From Chloroflexota bacterium (GTDB lineage: Bacteria; Chloroflexota; Dehalococcoidia; UBA2979), in the NCBI GenBank assembly GCA_009843585.1, contig VYDC01000183.1:1-5518 (forward strand): 5,518 bases of DNA, read 5' to 3'. Below, in pieces: positions 1 through 5,509 of the stretch. The stretch's first letter is position 1, and each line of letters begins with the position of its first letter. The position numbers and the translations under genes are program-made. The notes beneath the pieces are model-generated. The model saw only the letters and a program-made list of their open reading frames with translations, made no database searches and was not told the DNA's origin.

Positions 1-1437
1 CTCCCAGTAGTGCTCGCGACCCGAGCGGCGAGCAAGCTCCTCGCGCAGCTCTAGCATCGCCGTGTAGGTCGCGATCACGGTGAGCGGCGCACCCGGTGGC
101 GTGCCCGCGAGCGCCGCGTCCAGAGCCGCCGCGGGATCGCCCTCGACGCGCTCAGGGGTGACGCCGGCGAGCACCAGCCTGAGCGCCATGTCCTCCGCCC
201 GGAGCCCGGAGGCGACGACGCCCAAGCCCCCGTCCCCCTCCCTCGCCAGCGCCTCCACGTCCGCGTCGTAGATCCACGAGGTGTCGCGGCCGTCCTGCAC
301 GTTGTCGGTGAGCGCGATCAGGAGGTGCGATGCCTCCCCCGGAGCGGCGCGGGCGGTCACCGTGCGGATCACCTCGGTGAAGCCGGGCGGGTTCTTCGCC
401 AGCAGCATGCGGACCTCACGGCCGTCGACGACGACGCCCTCCTGCCGGCCGAAGGCGGGCGAGGCGCCGGCGAGGCCCTGCGCCGCGGCGACGGGGGAGA
501 TGCCGAGCGCAGCGGCGGCCGCCGCTGCGGCCAGCGCGTTGTAGACGGAGTGCAGCCCCTCGAGCGGGAGCGCGACCCGAGCCCGCTCGCGGGGCCGGCC
601 GGGCAGCCGCGCGCGGAGCTCGAAACGCGCACCGTCGGGACCGAGCTCGACGCTCCCCGCCTCCAAGTCGGGCGCGACGCGCGCGCGCCCGCACGCATCG
701 CAGCGCCACGAGCCCAGATGCCCGAGCAGGAGCTCGCCGTGGCGGATTCCGCCGCCGCAGCGGCAGAAGCGCGCGTCGACGGCTACCGCCCCGGGCGGGC
801 CCGCTCCGCCCGCGGGCGCCGCCTCGACGCCGAAACGGATGACGCGGCCGCCGCCGGCCTCGACCTCCTCGGCGAGGAGCGCCACGGAGGGATCGTCGGC
901 GGTGAGCACGAGCGTCGCCGGGCGGCCCGGGCGGGTGAGCATCTGCCGCCACCCCTCGGCGACGGAGTCGACCTCGCCGTAGCGGTCGAGCTGATCACGG
1001 AAGAGGTTGAGGAGCACCACCACGCGCGGGGAGAGGCGCGGCGCGAGGTGCGGGAGGACGGCCTCGTCGACCTCGAAGAGCCCGAGGCGCGAGGAGCCCT
1101 TGAGGCGGCCCGACGCCTCCGCCTCGGCGACAACGGCGGAGAGGAGTCCCCGCTCGAGGTTCGAGCCCGAGCGGTTGGAGACGACGCCCAGGCCCGCGCC
1201 GCGCGCGATCGCCGCGAGCAGGTGCGTCGTCGTCGTCTTCCCGTTGGTGCCGGAGATCAGGACCACGCCGTGCTCGAGCGCTGCCGCCGTGTGATCGAGG
1301 AGGCGAGGCGCCAGCGCACCGGCCACGAGCCCCGGCAGCGCCGTCCCCCCGCCGCGGCCGGCGCGGCGTGCTAGCTCGCCGGCCGCGCGGCCGGCGAGCA
1401 CGGCGGCGCGCTCGCGGGCTGAGGTTGTGATGCGCAC
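1..1437 (-). CDS. murT: MurT, Mur-ligase-family subunit of lipid II isoglutaminyl synthase (3' end off window)
   Basis: MurT works with the glutamine amidotransferase GatD to amidate the alpha-carboxyl of D-Glu in lipid II, an ATP-dependent cytoplasmic step of peptidoglycan synthesis. My reading of the minus strand is open for all 479 codons to base 1. The N-terminus has the family's GGGTALPG segment (about residues 29-36). A Mur-ligase P-loop, GTNGKTTT, lies at 63-70, followed by FEVDEA and NLFRDQLDRYGE. A zinc ribbon inserted in the central domain uses Cys225, Cys227, Cys246 and Cys249. The C-terminal MurT domain (DUF1727) shows KNPPGF near 348-353 and DGRDTSW at 382-388. Families of about 430-480 aa suggest only a few residues and the stop are missing at the left edge. 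The start is GTG at 1437, with only a weak purine-rich site (GAGAA, 7 nt upstream). It lies 33 nt after the hydrolase gene, so co-transcription is likely. gatD should follow directly. Confidence 0.93.
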   Translation of the reverse strand, partial: MRITTSARERAAVLAGRAAGELARRAGRGGGTALPGLVAGALAPRLLDHTAAALEHGVVLISGTNGKTTTTHLLAAIARGAGLGVVSNRSGSNLERGLLSAVVAEAEASGRLKGSSRLGLFEVDEAVLPHLAPRLSPRVVVLLNLFRDQLDRYGEVDSVAEGWRQMLTRPGRPATLVLTADDPSVALLAEEVEAGGGRVIRFGVEAAPAGGAGPPGAVAVDARFCRCGGGIRHGELLLGHLGSWRCDACGRARVAPDLEAGSVELGPDGARFELRARLPGRPRERARVALPLEGLHSVYNALAAAAAAAALGISPVAAAQGLAGASPAFGRQEGVVVDGREVRMLLAKNPPGFTEVIRTVTARAAPGEASHLLIALTDNVQDGRDTSWIYDADVEALAREGDGGLGVVASGLRAEDMALRLVLAGVTPERVEGDPAAALDAALAGTPPGAPLTVIATYTAMLELREELARRSGREHYWE

Positions 1438-1470
1438 CTTTCGATTCTCACACGGAGGCGCGCCGGCGCA

Positions 1471-2493
1471 TCAGCGCCCGGACCGCGGCTCCGACCAGCG
1501 CACGGCGCCGGACTCCCCGTCGCCGTCGAGGCGGACGAGCCGCTCCTCGTCGGCGAGCAGCTGGAGGTGCGAGAGCGTCTCGCCGATCGCGGAGCGCTGC
1601 ATCATCAGCGGGAAGTCGACGAAGCGCCCGGTGTTCCACTGCACGCGCTCGGCCACCTCGCGGGCGGTGGAGCCGGCACCGTCGTGCTCGCGCGCGGCGC
1701 GGGCGACCTCGTCGAGGCGATCGTCGTGGTGGTGCAGCAGCTGGCCGCAGCGCTCCGGGAGATCGGCGATCGTGAATTCGTGCGCCGGCAACCCCAGCGC
1801 GGTGTCGTAGCTCGCGACGCGCTCGAGCGAGCGGCGGAAGTCGGCGAGCGGGCTCGTTCCCTCCTGATCGGAGTGGAGCGAGACGTTGGGTGAGATGTGC
1901 GGCAGCACGTGATCGCCGGTGAGCATCAGGCGGCGTTGCCGCTCAAACACGCAGAGATGGCCCGGCGTGTGCCCGGGCGTCCAGACCGCCTCGAGCTCCC
2001 AGCCGTCGAAGGCGAGCGTTTCGCCGTCCTCAAGCAGCCGGTCGGGCCTGACGGTCGAGAGCGCTGCTCCCGGGCGCCACCCTTGCTCGGCGCGGTGGCC
2101 CTCGTCGATTTCCGGACGGCTCATCCCGTGCCGCATCAGCCACTCGTCGGAGCGCGCCATCCACCCCTCGCCGCGGGACTCGCGCGCCTCGAGCCATGCC
2201 CACTCGTGCTCCGACATCACGAGCTCGGAGTCCGGCGCCTGCTCCTTCACCCACGCCGCCATCCCGTAGTGATCCGGGTGGGTGTGGGAGATGATCAGCC
2301 TTCGGATCGCTCCCGGGCGGTAGCCGCACGCCGCCAGACCCGCGGTCAGGGCCTCGGTCGCCTCGGGCGTCCCGAAGCCGGCATCGAAGTGGGTGACGCC
2401 CTCCGTGCCCTCGAAGGCGTACGCGAGGACATAGGGGAGCTCCGGCCGGGGCATCGGCGTCTTGATCTGATGGAGGCCGGGAACGATCTCCAC
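1471..2493 (-). CDS. MBL-fold metallo-hydrolase with C-terminal winged-helix-type extension
   Basis: This 340-aa protein belongs to the metallo-beta-lactamase superfamily, probably a cytoplasmic two-metal hydrolase; no signal peptide is visible. The metal-binding set is complete: HTHPDH at residues 70-75 (His70, His72, Asp74, His75), His175 in TPGHTPGH, the bridging Asp194 in LTGDH, and His238 in LPAHEF. Residues from about 270 to 340 resemble the C-terminal winged-helix extension found in LACTB2-like and related MBL proteins. That arrangement is seen in thioesterase-, RNase- and glyoxalase-II-like members, so the substrate cannot be named. The start is GTG at 2493 (MEIVPGLHQIKTP), which fits the usual N-terminus of the group. 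No Shine-Dalgarno site is evident in the 17 nt after the TatA stop, so translation may depend on coupling. The fold is certain; its link to CO-dehydrogenase maturation or to MurT is only positional. Confidence 0.93.
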   Translation of the reverse strand: MEIVPGLHQIKTPMPRPELPYVLAYAFEGTEGVTHFDAGFGTPEATEALTAGLAACGYRPGAIRRLIISHTHPDHYGMAAWVKEQAPDSELVMSEHEWAWLEARESRGEGWMARSDEWLMRHGMSRPEIDEGHRAEQGWRPGAALSTVRPDRLLEDGETLAFDGWELEAVWTPGHTPGHLCVFERQRRLMLTGDHVLPHISPNVSLHSDQEGTSPLADFRRSLERVASYDTALGLPAHEFTIADLPERCGQLLHHHDDRLDEVARAAREHDGAGSTAREVAERVQWNTGRFVDFPLMMQRSAIGETLSHLQLLADEERLVRLDGDGESGAVRWSEPRSGR

Positions 2494-2510
2494 GGGTCGG
2501 GTCGGCGCTG

Positions 2511-2762
2511 CTAGCCGGATCCGCCGCCGGAGGAGGAGCCTCCGCTCTCAGCCGAGGAGCCGCCGTCCTCCGCCGAGCCGCCGTCCTCCCCCGAGGAGCC
2601 GCCGTCCTCGGTCTCGTCGTCGTCGGCGCGGGCCTCCCGGCGGAACTCGCGAATGCCCCGCCCCAGCGCCCCGCCGAGACCCGCGACCCGGGAGGCGCCG
2701 AAGAGCAACGCGAGGATCACCAGGATGATGAGCAGCTCTTGCCAGCCGAGAGTTCCGATCAT
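2511..2762 (-). CDS. tatA: TatA/E-type twin-arginine translocase subunit with acidic Gly/Ser repeat tail
   Basis: The product is 83 aa. TatA polymerises in the cytoplasmic membrane to let folded, often cofactor-loaded, proteins pass after TatC has bound their twin-arginine signal. The layout is classical. A short periplasmic start leads to one hydrophobic helix (about residues 8-21, after Trp7-Gln8-Glu9), then the hinge Phe21-Gly22, an amphipathic helix ending GRGIREFRRE, and a polar tail. The hinge continues as ASRVAGLGG rather than the common KKLPEL, a variant I have seen described for some Gram-positive and Chloroflexi TatA-like proteins. Residues 52-83 consist almost only of Gly, Ser, Glu, Asp and Ala in four imperfect EDGGSS-like units. 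The ATG at 2762 is supported by an AGGA/AGGAG site. No tatB or tatC is in view, so this could be a stand-alone TatA paralogue. It lies 86 nt after coxE and 17 nt before the hydrolase gene. Confidence 0.88.
   Translation of the reverse strand: MIGTLGWQELLIILVILALLFGASRVAGLGGALGRGIREFRREARADDDETEDGGSSGEDGGSAEDGGSSAESGGSSSGGGSG
2557..2609 (-). repeat. Three perfect 14-bp repeats encoding the TatA tail
   Basis: The plus-strand 14-mer gagccgccgtcctc occurs perfectly at 2557-2570, 2575-2588 and 2596-2609. The periods are 18 and 21 bp, both multiples of three, so the reading frame is kept. Each copy encodes a Glu/Asp-Gly-Gly-Ser unit of the C-terminal tail of the TatA-like protein, and the pattern continues in degenerate form to about 2514. 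It looks like repeat expansion inside a disordered coding region. Confidence 0.85.
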
Positions 2763-2769
2763 GCGCCCG

Positions 2770-2779
2770 TCCTACTCCT
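2770..2779 (-). promoter_or_regulatory. Shine-Dalgarno region of tatA
   Basis: The minus strand reads AGGAGTAGGA. The downstream AGGA (2770-2773) is 7 nt from the ATG at 2762, which is good spacing. The upstream AGGAG (2775-2779) is 12 nt away. The two overlapping purine-rich cores suggest that tatA is translated independently of coxE, which ends 86 nt upstream. Confidence 0.6.
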
Positions 2780-2799
2780 GTACGCGCTGCGCTCGCTCA

Positions 2800-2819
2800 G
2801 GCCGCCCCCGGCGACGGCC
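2800..2819 (-). other. Small inverted repeat in the coxE-tatA gap
   Basis: GGCCG and CGGCC arms, extendable by a G-U and a G-C pair, flank a short GC-rich loop within the 86-nt gap. No T-tract follows, so an intrinsic terminator is not supported. In DNA this GC-rich, such stems arise often by chance. Confidence 0.2.
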
Positions 2820-2842
2820 GCGCGCTCGGCGCGGCGGCGCCC

Positions 2843-2848
2843 ATCCTA
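2843..2848 (-). promoter_or_regulatory. Candidate -10 element for tatA
   Basis: The minus strand reads TAGGAT directly after the coxE TGA, fitting the actinobacterial TANNNT -10 pattern. A start point just downstream would give tatA a leader of roughly 70 nt. I find no convincing -35 hexamer at 16-18 nt upstream, where the sequence is GC-rich coxE coding DNA. This is a weak candidate for a promoter that separates tatA, the hydrolase gene and murT from the maturation genes. Confidence 0.25.
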
Positions 2849-4099
2849 TCACCGCGCAGCGGCGAGGGACCGCCCCGCCCGGCCGCCTCCCGCCTCGAGG
2901 GCCAGCAGGCGTCGACCGAGAGCGGCCAGCGCCTCCACGCTGTGGGCGGGGAGGAAATCGTCGCAGTGCGGCAGCGCCGCCGCCATACCGCCGGCGAGCG
3001 GCTGGTAGCCGGGGGCGCCGAGCAGCGGGTTGAGCCAGATCACGCGGCGCGCGCGGCGATGCAGGGACGCCATCTCGCGCCCCACGCTCGACGCGTCGCC
3101 GCGGTCCCAGCCATCGGAGAGGACGACCACCACCGTGTCGCGGCCGACACGCTCGCGCGCGTAGCGCCGGTTGAAGTCGGCGAGGGCCGCGCCGATCTGA
3201 GTGCCGCCGCTCCATGCGTCGACCGAGGAGGAGACGAGCCGGAGCGCCCCGGCGAAGGATCGCGCCCGCAGCATCGGCGTCACCTCGAAGAGGCGCGTCG
3301 AGAAGACGAAGGTCGAGACGCCCCGCAGCTCCTGCTGCAGCCCGTAGAGGAACTGCACGAGAAAGCGCGAGTAGAGGTCCATCGAGCCGGAGACGTCGGC
3401 GAGGACGACGAGCCGCGTCCGGCGGCGACGGCGGCGGCGGTGCGCGAGCTCGCGCAGCTCGCCGTGGCGCCTCCCCGCGCGCCGCATCGAGCGTCGGAGA
3501 TCCACCTCGCGCCCGAGCCGGGCGGCGCGGCGCCGGCGGGCGAGCGCGCTCGCGAGACGGGGCGCGAGCGAGCGGATGAGCCGCCGCACCTCGTCGAGCT
3601 CCTCCGGACGCATCGACGAGAAGTCGCGCCGCGTGAGGAGATCCTGCCCGCTGTAGGCGCCGGGGGTGGCGCGCGGCGCGGGCGCCGCGTCGCCGCCGGC
3701 GTAGAGCGCCTCGGGGACCGCGTCGCGGCGGAGACGGGCGGGCGGGCCGGCCCCCCGGTCGGAGGAGGCGACTTCGCGCGGGGGCCCGGGCGGCGCGTCG
3801 CCCGGAGCCCGGCGCGACCAGAACTGCTCGAAGAGCGCCTCGAAGAGGGGGCGCTCCGCCTGACGCCGGACGAGACTCGCGGCGAGCGCGGCGCGCACGT
3901 CCCCGCGCGAGGCGAGGCCGACCGCGAGCAGCGCGCGGGCGGCCTCGATCGCATCGCCCGTCGTGACCTGAAGTCCGGCCTCCCGCAGGAGCCTGACGAA
4001 TGCGACGACGTTGCCCTCCACCGTGCCGCGCCGGAGCGTGCCCGCCCGTCCGGCGAACGCCGCGAGCTCCCAGACCCCCGGGGCCGACCCGCCGTTCAC
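2849..4099 (-). CDS. coxE: CoxE-like von Willebrand factor A (VWA) domain protein
   Basis: This 416-aa protein matches the CoxE family of VWA proteins, which partner a MoxR-class AAA+ ATPase in maturing molybdenum hydroxylases; in Oligotropha carboxidovorans CoxE is tied to building the Cu-S-Mo site of CO dehydrogenase. The N-terminal helical part (about 20-95) has the LLREAGLQVTTGDAIEA pattern. A Pro/Ala-rich linker (about 97-145) precedes the family segment GAYSGQDLL (147-155). The VWA domain runs from about 228 to 400 with a complete MIDAS: Asp235, Ser237 and Ser239 in DVSGSM, Thr300 in SGGT, and Asp329 in SDGWDRGD. The end has the typical WLNPL, GMAAALPHCDDFLP signature. A run of seven arginines (221-227) sits just before the VWA core. 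The start is GTG at 4099, with GGAGG 4 nt upstream, 19 nt after the AAA+ stop. The length is close to that of known CoxE (about 400 aa). It is cytoplasmic, with no signal peptide or membrane segment. Confidence 0.92.
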   Translation of the reverse strand: MNGGSAPGVWELAAFAGRAGTLRRGTVEGNVVAFVRLLREAGLQVTTGDAIEAARALLAVGLASRGDVRAALAASLVRRQAERPLFEALFEQFWSRRAPGDAPPGPPREVASSDRGAGPPARLRRDAVPEALYAGGDAAPAPRATPGAYSGQDLLTRRDFSSMRPEELDEVRRLIRSLAPRLASALARRRRAARLGREVDLRRSMRRAGRRHGELRELAHRRRRRRRTRLVVLADVSGSMDLYSRFLVQFLYGLQQELRGVSTFVFSTRLFEVTPMLRARSFAGALRLVSSSVDAWSGGTQIGAALADFNRRYARERVGRDTVVVVLSDGWDRGDASSVGREMASLHRRARRVIWLNPLLGAPGYQPLAGGMAAALPHCDDFLPAHSVEALAALGRRLLALEAGGGRAGRSLAAAR

Positions 4100-4103
4100 A
4101 TCG

Positions 4104-4108
4104 CCTCC
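4104..4108 (-). promoter_or_regulatory. Shine-Dalgarno site of coxE
   Basis: The minus strand reads GGAGG followed by CGAT and the GTG start at 4099. This supports the GTG over any later start. An out-of-frame ATG immediately followed by TGA overlaps the start (ATGTGA, 4096-4101), so a ribosome that begins at that ATG would stop at once. Confidence 0.65.
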
Positions 4109-4118
4109 GGCCGCACCG

Positions 4119-5042
4119 CTACATCGAGCGGTCGATGTCGACCTGTGCCAGCACCTGGCCGATGTTGCTCTCGCGAAAGCGCTCGAGGTCGTCGCGGTAC
4201 TTGAAGATGCAGCCGAGCGTCTCCTCGACCGCCCTCTCGTCGAGAGTCTCGCGGGAGAGCGCGATGAGAGCCGTCGCCCAGTCGATGGTCTCGGCCACGC
4301 CCGGGCGCTTGTAGAAGTCGCGCTCGCGGAGAAGCCGCATGAACTCGCAGAGCTGCCGGGCGAAGCCCTCCGCGATCCCGGGCACGCGTGCGAGCAGGAT
4401 CGCCTGCTCGCGCTCGACGTCGGGGTAGTCGAGCCAGAGGTAGAGGCAGCGCCGCTTCAGCGCGTCGTGGAGCTCGCGGGTTCGGTTGGAGGTGAGGACG
4501 ACGTAGGGGCGCCGCCGCGCCTCGAGCGTACCGAGCTCGGGGATCGAGATCTGGAAGTCGGAGAGGACCTCGAGCAGGAAGGCCTCGAACTCCTCGTCGG
4601 CGCGGTCGATCTCGTCCACGAGCAGCACCGGCGGCTCCTCGTCCTCCGCCAGGATCGCCTCGAGCAGCGGACGGCGGACGAGGTACTCCTCGGAGAAGAG
4701 CGAGCGCTCCAGCGCCCGGCGGCTCTCGCCGGGGGCGCCCTCCTCGCCGTCCTCGGCGGTGGCGAGGCGGATGTGCAGCAGCTGCCGGGGGTAGTTCCAC
4801 TCGTAGAGCGCCTGCGCGGAGTCGACGCCCTCGTAGCACTGCAGGCGGATGAGCCGCGCGCCGCGCGCCTCCGCCACCGCCTTCGCGAGCTCGGTCTTGC
4901 CGACGCCGGCCTCACCCTCGAGCAGGAGGGGCTTCTCCATCGCCTGACTGAGGAAGACGGTCGTGGCGACGTCGCGCGACGCGAGGTAGCGCTGCGCGGC
5001 GAGGCGCGAGAGCGCATCGTCGACGGAGGCGAAGGCGGTCAC
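4119..5042 (-). CDS. coxD: CoxD-like MoxR-family AAA+ ATPase
   Basis: This 307-aa AAA+ ATPase is of the MoxR group. Such proteins act with VWA proteins as ATP-driven remodelling chaperones. CoxD of Oligotropha carboxidovorans is needed to put the sulfur of the Cu-S-Mo centre into the apo CO dehydrogenase. Walker A is GEAGVGKT at residues 43-50, and Walker B is LLVDEID with Asp143 and Glu144. Sensor 1 is TSN at 184-186. A probable arginine-finger region is KRR at 196-198, and the sensor-2 region is near KRPGVAETIDWATAL (245-259). The lid ends at the stop with no extra domain. The start is GTG at 5042, because the product then begins MTAFASVDDALSRLAAQRYL, the usual family N-terminus. The first internal Met (residue 35) would delete conserved sequence. 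No clear Shine-Dalgarno site lies in the 20 nt after the XdhC-like stop. NorQ/CbbQ-type ATPases are related alternatives, but the adjoining CoxE and XdhC favour CoxD. Confidence 0.91.
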   Translation of the reverse strand: MTAFASVDDALSRLAAQRYLASRDVATTVFLSQAMEKPLLLEGEAGVGKTELAKAVAEARGARLIRLQCYEGVDSAQALYEWNYPRQLLHIRLATAEDGEEGAPGESRRALERSLFSEEYLVRRPLLEAILAEDEEPPVLLVDEIDRADEEFEAFLLEVLSDFQISIPELGTLEARRRPYVVLTSNRTRELHDALKRRCLYLWLDYPDVEREQAILLARVPGIAEGFARQLCEFMRLLRERDFYKRPGVAETIDWATALIALSRETLDERAVEETLGCIFKYRDDLERFRESNIGQVLAQVDIDRSM

Positions 5043-5062
5043 GCGCGCGGCCGACGGTCGCG

Positions 5063-5377
5063 CTAGCCGGTGATGCGCTCGACGAAGACCTCGAGCACGC
5101 CGCCGCAGATCTTGTCGTCGCCGTCGACGGGCTCCGTCAGGTCGACGACGACGACGCGGGGTTCGCCGTCGGCCATCGTCTCCATGGCGTCGGCCCAGAC
5201 CTCGGCCTCTCCGCAGCCGCCGCCGATGGTGCCGACGAAGGAGCCGTCCGGGCGCAGCAGCATGCGGGCGCCGGGCTTGCGCGGGGTCGACCCAACCGCC
5301 TGAGAAACCGTCGCGAGCACGCGCGGCTCGCCCCGGGCGATCGCCTCCCCGATCTCGGCATAGATCTCGCGGTCCAT
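5063..5377 (-). CDS. XdhC/CoxI family protein, N-terminal domain only
   Basis: This 104-aa protein consists of just the XdhC_CoxI N-terminal domain (Pfam PF02625 type). XdhC proteins bind molybdenum cofactor and help insert or sulfurate it in xanthine-dehydrogenase-family enzymes; CoxF and CoxI of the CO dehydrogenase cluster are homologous. Visible motifs are LATVSQAVGSTPRKPGARML (21-40), GTIGGGCGEAEV with Cys55 (49-60), and ICGG with Cys91 followed by EVFVE at the end. Full XdhC proteins are usually more than 250 aa and carry a C-terminal Rossmann domain. That domain is absent here: the TAG is followed after only 20 nt by the AAA+ gene, so there is no frameshifted remnant. Short, single-domain versions occur in other bacteria, sometimes next to a separate Rossmann partner. 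The ATG at 5377 is backed by GGGAGG 4 nt upstream. It is the first visible gene of the CoxD/CoxE module. Confidence 0.9.
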   Translation of the reverse strand: MDREIYAEIGEAIARGEPRVLATVSQAVGSTPRKPGARMLLRPDGSFVGTIGGGCGEAEVWADAMETMADGEPRVVVVDLTEPVDGDDKICGGVLEVFVERITG

Positions 5378-5381
5378 GGGG

Positions 5382-5387
5382 CCTCCC
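5382..5387 (-). promoter_or_regulatory. Shine-Dalgarno site of the XdhC-like gene
   Basis: On the minus strand the hexamer GGGAGG ends 4 nt before the ATG at 5377. It is the strongest ribosome-binding site in the window together with that of coxE, and it fixes the start codon. The spacer CCCC is shorter than the usual 5-9 nt. Confidence 0.7.
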
Positions 5388-5395
5388 GCCGGGCG

Positions 5396-5401
5396 ATTCT
5401 A
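5396..5401 (-). promoter_or_regulatory. Candidate -10 element upstream of the XdhC-like gene
   Basis: The minus strand reads TAGAAT, five of six matches to TATAAT, 18 nt before the ATG at 5377. The hexamer 17 nt further upstream is TACTCA, only a three-of-six match to TTGACA. A start point about 7 nt downstream would leave a leader of only about 11 nt, just covering the GGGAGG site. It is plausible but weak; the operon may instead begin further to the right. Confidence 0.3.
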
Positions 5402-5479
5402 GCGTGTCCCCTCACCGATGAGTAGCGCGGCGTGCATCCGCGGAGTGGCGGGGGCGCACCACGGGCGGGGCACGACGCA

Positions 5480-5509
5480 GAGAGGCGCACGGAGGGAGAT
5501 GGGCCTCTC
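5480..5509. repeat. Inverted repeat, 7-bp arms, 16-nt loop
   Basis: GAGAGGC at 5480-5486 pairs perfectly with GCCTCTC at 5503-5509. It sits about 100 nt before the XdhC-like start. It could be an operator or part of the terminator of an upstream gene, but no T-run flanks it and the 16-nt loop is long for a terminator. Confidence 0.35.

Noticed and set aside
1375..1400. GC-rich palindromic stretch near the 5' end of murT
   Set aside because: It lies inside the coding sequence for an Ala/Gly/Arg-rich segment (residues about 13-21) and has no flanking T-tract, so codon bias explains it.
1897..2514. 205-codon plus-strand frame opposite the hydrolase gene
   Set aside because: It mirrors a complete MBL gene with all metal ligands, and its own translation shows no domain or plausible ribosome site.
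3419..3439. Run of seven arginine codons in coxE as a possible simple repeat
   Set aside because: Basic stretches just before the VWA core are common in CoxE-family proteins, and the codons are mixed rather than a uniform triplet repeat.
4096..4101. ATGTGA start-stop overlapping the coxE start as a regulatory mini-ORF
   Set aside because: The ATG lies only 2 nt from GGAGG, too close for efficient use, and such overlaps arise easily by chance.
2942..4204. 420-codon open frame on the plus strand opposite coxE
   Set aside because: It is fully antisense to a gene with an intact VWA domain. Its product is Arg/Glu/Ala-rich with no motif, as expected from GC-biased third positions; the antisense 325-1374 and 4011-5066 frames are the same effect.
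5137..5490. 117-codon minus-strand frame overlapping the XdhC-like gene
   Set aside because: It is Arg/Pro/Ser-rich, out of frame with the recognisable XdhC domain, and matches nothing I know.
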